A stretch of 64,000 bases of DNA from an uncultured SAR86 cluster bacterium. Its GTDB lineage: Bacteria; Pseudomonadota; Gammaproteobacteria; Magnimaribacterales; D2472. Both the position numbers and the translations under genes were made by a program. Positions 58,499 to 64,000 of the stretch are shown piece by piece. The stretch is taken from NCBI GenBank assembly GCA_902622845.1, contig CACNRI010000001.1, positions 124,001 to 188,000 on the forward strand, read 5' to 3'. Every line of letters begins with the position of its first letter. Position 1 is the first letter of the stretch. The notes under the pieces were generated by a model. The model saw only the letters and a program-made list of their open reading frames with translations. It was not told the DNA's origin and ran no database searches.

Positions 58499-59428
58499 AT
58501 GAACAAAGTTATTGAACATCTAGGCAGCAAGTACCCAATTATTCAAGCTCCAATGGGATGGATTGCAAGGAGTAAGCTTGCTTCTGCCGTCTCAAATGCG
58601 GGTGGGTTTGGAATAATAGAAACCTCATCTGGAGAGGTTGAAGCTTGCAAAGAAGAAATCAAAAAAATGACAGAGTTAACTGACAAACCTTTTGGGGTAA
58701 ATTTGCCTTTATTATTCTTAAGTGATTCGACAATGGTAGATTTTATTGTTGAACATGGTGTTAATTTTGTTACAACGTCTGCTGGAGATCCTGGAAAATA
58801 CATAGATGTCCTAAAATCAGCAAATATTACCGTTTACCACGCGGTTCCAAGTTTGGCTGGGGCTAAGAAAGCCTTTGAAGCTGGTGTTGATGGATTGGTT
58901 GTAGAAGGGACCGAAGGTGGTGGTTTTAAAAGTCCTGAGGAGGTTGGTTTGTTTGTTTTAATTCAAGCAATTAAGAATGAAATTGACCTGCCAATTGTAG
59001 CTGCTGGCGGAATTGTGGATGGAGTCGGGATGGCGGCTGCATTTGCAGCTGGCGCTGAAGGCATCCAAATGGGGACAAGATTTGTTTCAAGTAAAGAGAG
59101 CCCTGTTCACGATAACTTCAAAAATACAATTGTTGGATCAGAAACAAATGGAACTTTAATTCTTAATAAAAAATCAAAGCCCTGCATACGAGCACTTAAA
59201 ACAAACCTAACAAATGCAATTTATGATAAAGGTGTTATGGAAATGTCCGAAATGATGGGCATTAAGAATTTATATTTTGATGGAGACATGGAAGCAGCTC
59301 CGGCACTTGCAGGACAATCAGTGGGTTTAATTGATAAAGTAAAGTCAGTTGAAGAGATAATTAATGAAACTATTGTTGAATTCAATCAAACAGTTTCTAG
59401 GCTAAATGAGAGTAAATTTAATGAGTAA
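58499..59428 (+). CDS. Nitronate monooxygenase/FabK-like flavoprotein
   Basis: YPIIQAPMGWIARSKLASAVSNAGGFGII; VVEGTEGGGF; AAFAAGAEGIQMGTRF. Confidence 0.9.
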   Translation: MNKVIEHLGSKYPIIQAPMGWIARSKLASAVSNAGGFGIIETSSGEVEACKEEIKKMTELTDKPFGVNLPLLFLSDSTMVDFIVEHGVNFVTTSAGDPGKYIDVLKSANITVYHAVPSLAGAKKAFEAGVDGLVVEGTEGGGFKSPEEVGLFVLIQAIKNEIDLPIVAAGGIVDGVGMAAAFAAGAEGIQMGTRFVSSKESPVHDNFKNTIVGSETNGTLILNKKSKPCIRALKTNLTNAIYDKGVMEMSEMMGIKNLYFDGDMEAAPALAGQSVGLIDKVKSVEEIINETIVEFNQTVSRLNESKFNE

Positions 59429-59837
59429 TGAAATAAAAGATTTTTTTAAAACATATTCGGACTTCGTCACTAAAGTAACTAGTGACCCTAGTCTTGATCT
59501 TGATGCACTAATGGAAAGATTAAAAGAAATTGATGCTTCCTCTGATATTAAATCCGCAAGATTGTTAACTGCTGCAATGGGCCTTGGCAGTGAGACTGGA
59601 GAATTTGTTGAGATTGTGAAGAAAATGTATCTTCAAGGTAAGCCTGCTTCAGAGGAAAACATCTTTCATATGAAAAGAGAGCTAGGCGACATAATGTGGT
59701 ATTGGGCTACAGCATGTGCAGCTCTTGATTTAGATCCACATGAGGTAATTGCTGAAAATCAAAAGAAGTTAGAGGCAAGGTATGGTGAACAATTCGAAGT
59801 GCAAAGAAGTGAGGTCAGAAAAGAAGGCGATCTTTAA
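59406..59837 (+). CDS. MazG-like nucleotide pyrophosphohydrolase
   Basis: GLGSETGEFVEIVKK...KRELGDIMWYWATACAALDLDPHEVIAENQKKLEARY. Confidence 0.85.
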   Translation: MRVNLMSNEIKDFFKTYSDFVTKVTSDPSLDLDALMERLKEIDASSDIKSARLLTAAMGLGSETGEFVEIVKKMYLQGKPASEENIFHMKRELGDIMWYWATACAALDLDPHEVIAENQKKLEARYGEQFEVQRSEVRKEGDL

Positions 59838-60184
59838 TGGTTGAAAATATAGTTGCTTATATTTACTCAATTACTGGTTTAATATTTTTTATTGCATGGC
59901 AAATGAATTACAGCCTTACAAAATATTTTCTAAAAGAGAAAAATTTTACTAAGACGCTGTACTTAGAGCTCTTTTTCTTAATAATTATTATGGTTTCTTT
60001 TTACCTAAGTAGCTCAGCTTTCTTTATTTTGTTATTCGTAATCCATGCAGCTAACATCTTTACAATAATTTTCCTCAAAGATCAGATCTTAGGTTCCTCA
60101 GAGATTTTTGATTCTCAAATTATGGAGATAACAACAGTTTCTTATTACATTGTTGTTGGATTTTTGCTGATATTTTTGACTTAA
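59837..60184 (+). CDS. Hypothetical multi-TM membrane protein
   Basis: Hydrophobic throughout, about 4 TM segments. Confidence 0.5.
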   Translation: MVENIVAYIYSITGLIFFIAWQMNYSLTKYFLKEKNFTKTLYLELFFLIIIMVSFYLSSSAFFILLFVIHAANIFTIIFLKDQILGSSEIFDSQIMEITTVSYYIVVGFLLIFLT

Positions 60185-61056
60185 TTTTTATCAAGCATAT
60201 CTAATCGTTTAAGTAGGCTTGAAGTATCGAGCTTACCTGCTCCCTTTGCTTGGAGTTCTTTATAGTATGATTTAATCATCTCTGTAGTAGAAATGTTAGC
60301 TCCGATTTTTTTTGAAAATTCTGAAACTATTTCTAAATCTTTCACCATTAAATCGACCGCAAAACCAAAATTATATTCGTCATCAATCATCGAATCCCAT
60401 CTATTTTCCATTTGCCAAGACTGCGCTGCCCCTTTTGAAATAACATCTAAAACATCTTTTGAAGAGATGCCAGACTTTTTTGAAAAGCTGGCTGCCTCAG
60501 CAAGCGCTTGAAGTAGACCGGCAATGCAGATTTGATTAATCATTTTTGTTAATTGTCCGTTTCCAGATGGTCCCATATATTTATGAAAAGCTGAATAACA
60601 ATCAAGAATGGGGGATATTTCTTTATAAGCGGCACTATCTCCCCCTAACATCACTGAGAGTTTGCCATTTTGTGCTCCGGCTTCACCACCGGAAACAGGA
60701 GCATCTAAATAAATAGAACCCTTTTTTAAAAGTTCTTTACTAATTAAAATCGCTGTATCAGCAGAGGTTGTTGAATGATCAACTACTATAGTTCCCTCAT
60801 TTAAGTGCTCCAAGATTCCATCGCTACCTAAAACAACTTCTTCAATATCTCTATCTTCACTGAGGCATAGAAAAATTACCTTAGATTTTAAAGTAAGCTC
60901 TTTTACAGATTCACATATCTCCCCTTCAAATTCTGAAGTCCATTTATGTGATTTGTTTATTGTTCTATTAAATACTAGAGTTTTGTAAGACTTTGATATG
61001 TGGCCTGCAATCGGGAATCCCATAGTCCCAAGACCTATAAACCCAACTTCTAGCAT
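60181..61056 (-). CDS. 3-hydroxyisobutyrate dehydrogenase family NAD(P)-dependent oxidoreductase
   Basis: VGFIGLGTMGFPIAGHI; YLDAPVSGGEAGAQNGKLSVMLGG; GQLTKMINQICIAG. Confidence 0.93.
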   Translation of the reverse strand: MLEVGFIGLGTMGFPIAGHISKSYKTLVFNRTINKSHKWTSEFEGEICESVKELTLKSKVIFLCLSEDRDIEEVVLGSDGILEHLNEGTIVVDHSTTSADTAILISKELLKKGSIYLDAPVSGGEAGAQNGKLSVMLGGDSAAYKEISPILDCYSAFHKYMGPSGNGQLTKMINQICIAGLLQALAEAASFSKKSGISSKDVLDVISKGAAQSWQMENRWDSMIDDEYNFGFAVDLMVKDLEIVSEFSKKIGANISTTEMIKSYYKELQAKGAGKLDTSSLLKRLDMLDKN

Positions 61057-61060
61057 CTGG

Positions 61061-61708
61061 TTATCTTTCTTTAAGTCCGTTTTCTTTGAGTGTTTCCATT
61101 ATTTTATCAAACTGATCCTGACCAAAAAAATGCTTGTCTCCAATAACTGTTAGTGGGACGCCATGATGGCCTGCATTAAGTTGATCGACTTGGTTTTGTT
61201 TGATTTGTCCGATGATTTCTTCTTCATGAACGTTGACACTCTCCCTTAATTGAATAAGATCTAATCCAACTTTTTTGGCAGCTTCTGATAAATTTTCGTC
61301 GGTATTCCAATTCTCAACTCCTCCAAAGATTAAGCTTGAAACCTCAAAAGCAAACTCCATGCCAACACCTTTCATTTGTGCCATCTGTCCTAAATGACAA
61401 ATATCAAATATGTAAGGCTGATGGCTTGATATCTTCCCAGTCATAATATTTTGCCTAATAGGATCTGGTTTAAGTTTAGATGTAAAAGGAATCCCAAGCT
61501 TCTTAGCTTGTAGTCTCATATCTATCATTTTGAAAAAGAAAAATGTAAAAAAATTCTTGCCTTCAAACCACTCAGGCATTCTGATAGCTATTGGATAAAC
61601 AACCTTAAAGTTTATTTCAATATCATACTTCTCTTTGAGCTTTAGCATTCTAGGAAGTATCAAATATGAATATGGGCTTCTATATGAAAAATATAGATCT
61701 ATTTTCAT
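61061..61708 (-). CDS. DsbA-family 2-hydroxychromene-2-carboxylate isomerase-like protein
   Basis: IDLYFSYRSPYSYLILPRM; GHHGVPLTVIGDKHFFGQDQFDKIMETL. Confidence 0.83.
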   Translation of the reverse strand: MKIDLYFSYRSPYSYLILPRMLKLKEKYDIEINFKVVYPIAIRMPEWFEGKNFFTFFFFKMIDMRLQAKKLGIPFTSKLKPDPIRQNIMTGKISSHQPYIFDICHLGQMAQMKGVGMEFAFEVSSLIFGGVENWNTDENLSEAAKKVGLDLIQLRESVNVHEEEIIGQIKQNQVDQLNAGHHGVPLTVIGDKHFFGQDQFDKIMETLKENGLKER

Positions 61709-62682
61709 GAGATTTTTGCTTTATTATTAAACTCTGAAGTGGCCTCGTTAAACTCAGCTCTAATCCTTTCGACTAAAGATTCAACAGTTGGAGCATCCTC
61801 TATAAGACCAATTCCTTGACCTGATCCCCAGATATCTTTCCATGCCTTCGAATCTGTGTTTCCACCAGAACCGAAATTCATTGCGGATTTGTCTGCAGTT
61901 GGAAGATTGTCAGGATCAAGACCAGCATTTTGAATAGAGGGTTTAAGATAATTTCCTAAAACACCAGTAAATAAATTTGAGTACACAATATCGTTAGCGG
62001 AGCTTTCAATTAACATCTGTTTATATTCTGGCTCAGCATTCGCTTCATGTGTTGCAATAAACCTTGTTCCTAAATAAGCAAAATCAGCTCCAAGAGCGAG
62101 TGCAGATGCAACAGAATAACCATCTCCGATAGAACCTGACAAAATAATAGTTCCATCAAACCAAGATTTTACCTCTCGTAAAAGAGCAAAAGGAGATAAT
62201 GCTCCAGCATGACCTCCTGCTCCAGCGCAAACTAAAATTAGACCATCAACACCCATATCAGCAGCTTTTTTTGCATGCCTTACATTGATGACATCGTGGA
62301 AAACTAAACCTCCATAGCTATGAGCTGCTTCAACAACTTCTGCAGGCGGTCTCAATGAAGTAATAATTATTGGCACCTCATGTTTAACACAAATTTCCAT
62401 ATCGCCTTGCAATCTATCATTTGATCCATGACATATTTGATTAACTGCAAAAGGTGCAACCTTCTTATCTGGGTTTTGATCTTGATATTCTTTTAATTCT
62501 GTTTTGATTCTTACAATCCATTCTTCTAGCACGTGTTGTGGTCGTGCATTAAGTGCTGGAAAAGATCCAATTATTCCAGCTTTACATTGTGCTATTACTA
62601 AATCAGGGACAGAAATAAGAAATAATGGTGCTCCTATAACTGGTATAGAGATATTATCTTTTATTGAATTTGGTATAGGCAT
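61705..62682 (-). CDS. Nitronate monooxygenase family protein
   Basis: IPVIGAPLFLISVPDLVIAQCKAGIIGSFPALNAR; GAGGHAGALSPFALL; ALALGADFAYLGTRFIAT. Confidence 0.92.
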   Translation of the reverse strand: MPIPNSIKDNISIPVIGAPLFLISVPDLVIAQCKAGIIGSFPALNARPQHVLEEWIVRIKTELKEYQDQNPDKKVAPFAVNQICHGSNDRLQGDMEICVKHEVPIIITSLRPPAEVVEAAHSYGGLVFHDVINVRHAKKAADMGVDGLILVCAGAGGHAGALSPFALLREVKSWFDGTIILSGSIGDGYSVASALALGADFAYLGTRFIATHEANAEPEYKQMLIESSANDIVYSNLFTGVLGNYLKPSIQNAGLDPDNLPTADKSAMNFGSGGNTDSKAWKDIWGSGQGIGLIEDAPTVESLVERIRAEFNEATSEFNNKAKIS

Positions 62683-62727
62683 ATAAGCTCCTAAGTAATA
62701 GAATTAAAAAACTTAATATACCAGTAA

Positions 62728-63360
62728 ATGAATAACCGTTTTAATCTATTTTTAGTTTTTTTTCCCTTTGTTTTATTTTCTTGCTCGCAGGAAAGTGAAA
62801 ATCCAGCATGCTTAGCATATGAAAGCCAAGAGGAGGAATTCTCAAATGTTCAAATTGTCGGGGAAAAAAATCTCAATTTAGATTTTTCATCGTTCATAGC
62901 TACATATCAAACTAGAATAGAATTTAGTGGTCGTTTAGGAGAGCTTGCTGAACATGAAGGCTTGGATTTATTTAACATTGATAAAGAATTATCTGATGTG
63001 CCCATACATACAATAGCTGAGGGAGTTGTTGTTTATGCAAGGATTGGATGCCCTTCAAGTACACAGTTTTCTGATAATAAAATTTTACGCGAGTGTGGTG
63101 CAGGCTGGGGCAATCATTTAATAATTGACCATGGAAATAATATTTACTCAAGATATGCGCATATGAGATTTGATGGAGTTTATAAAAGAGTTGGGGATAA
63201 AGTTAATAAAGATGAAATTGTTGGACTTATGGGTAACTCTGGAAGGAGTGAAGGAAGACATCTACACTTGGAAATGGGGTATTATTCAGATGATTTTGAT
63301 AGCTGTAAACCTTCTAAGTCTTTTGAGTTTGTTCTTGATCCAGCGTCCTATGGATTTTAG
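62728..63360 (+). CDS. M23 family metallopeptidase lipoprotein
   Basis: Lipobox VLFSC; WGNHLIIDHGNNIYSRYAHM, GNSGRSEGRHLHLEM. Confidence 0.9.
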   Translation: MNNRFNLFLVFFPFVLFSCSQESENPACLAYESQEEEFSNVQIVGEKNLNLDFSSFIATYQTRIEFSGRLGELAEHEGLDLFNIDKELSDVPIHTIAEGVVVYARIGCPSSTQFSDNKILRECGAGWGNHLIIDHGNNIYSRYAHMRFDGVYKRVGDKVNKDEIVGLMGNSGRSEGRHLHLEMGYYSDDFDSCKPSKSFEFVLDPASYGF

Positions 63361-64000
63361 TTATCGCTGGATTGCTTTGATTTAATACTATCTGCTACCC
63401 AACTTATTGACCAAAGATGTCCTAATCTTTTTCCTCTATATTCATTGGGGAGCCTAATAACATTCGACTTTTCGAAATCTACTACCTGAGGATCGTAATC
63501 AAGGCTATTAAAAGCATAATCTAGTTTTTTAACTGTTCTCCATTGATAATAGGAAATATTATTATTCTTTGATGTCGGATGAACATAATTACAGTATTTC
63601 TCTAAGTCTTTACTAGATAAAGGAGCAGCAATTGCATGAACATTAGTTTCTATATTTTGTATTTCATTAAGTAATAATGATGAGAGTACGCCGCCATAGC
63701 TATGGCCCAAAATTGTAATCTTTTCAACACCTTCTATTGCTTGTATTTCTTTCATAAGGATTGGGACAGTTTGTTGGGGACATTTCGTTGTATCCCATCG
63801 AAAAAAATATGTTTTTGTATTTTCACTATCTATTGTTTGGAGAGGATAGATCCACTCAAACCCTCTACTGTCTCGACCATGAATAGCAATGATTATCGCT
63901 TTAGTTTCTTGATTTGGTTCGAGATCATGAATCCCAAAGTTAAGACTCATCAATTTTTTACCTGAATCCAAGAATTCTGTTTCATGGTCTAAATCATATA
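63357..64000 (-). CDS. Alpha/beta hydrolase (N-terminus beyond the right edge)
   Basis: AIIIAIHGRDSRG, TILGHSYGG; frame stays open (YDLDHETEFLDSGKK) to the window end. Confidence 0.75.
   Translation of the reverse strand, partial: YDLDHETEFLDSGKKLMSLNFGIHDLEPNQETKAIIIAIHGRDSRGFEWIYPLQTIDSENTKTYFFRWDTTKCPQQTVPILMKEIQAIEGVEKITILGHSYGGVLSSLLLNEIQNIETNVHAIAAPLSSKDLEKYCNYVHPTSKNNNISYYQWRTVKKLDYAFNSLDYDPQVVDFEKSNVIRLPNEYRGKRLGHLWSISWVADSIKSKQSSDN

Noticed and set aside
1-64000. CRISPR arrays, transposons, prophage or toxin-antitoxin modules
   Set aside because: No regularly spaced repeats, transposase, integrase or phage structural genes were recognised in the ORF track or sequence; the window appears to be core chromosome.

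Overview
This 64 kb window is AT-rich and densely coding, and looks like the chromosome of a streamlined marine gammaproteobacterium. SAR86-like is an inference from gene content and base composition, not proven. Most of it is core genome: spoT-rpoZ-gmk-yicC, hppA, ubiC/ubiA, glutamine synthetase, gpmA-mutY-yggX, a cfa/DUF1365/FAD-oxidase lipid cluster, gcvTHP, rppH-lgt-thyA, a TonB/ExbB/ExbD/TtpC-like system, efp, argS, metXW, rdgB, trmB, thiSG, rpoH, cysQ, TRAP transporter genes, lipAB, uvrD and others, plus one tRNA-Phe. I saw no CRISPR array, prophage, IS element or rRNA. The strongest non-coding signal is a tandem pair of glnA-type (glutamine riboswitch) aptamers just upstream of a type II glutamine synthetase; compensatory stem changes between the two copies support the fold. 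Other points of interest: a PNGase F-like lipoprotein translationally coupled to TRAP permease genes, a plant coclaurine-N-methyltransferase-like CFA paralog, a Fur-box-like site upstream of a ferritin-like gene, an amine oxidase frame with no ATG/GTG/TTG start before its dinucleotide-binding motif, divergent genes sharing one CATG for both start codons, and repeated 4-nt interleaved stop codons between convergent genes.
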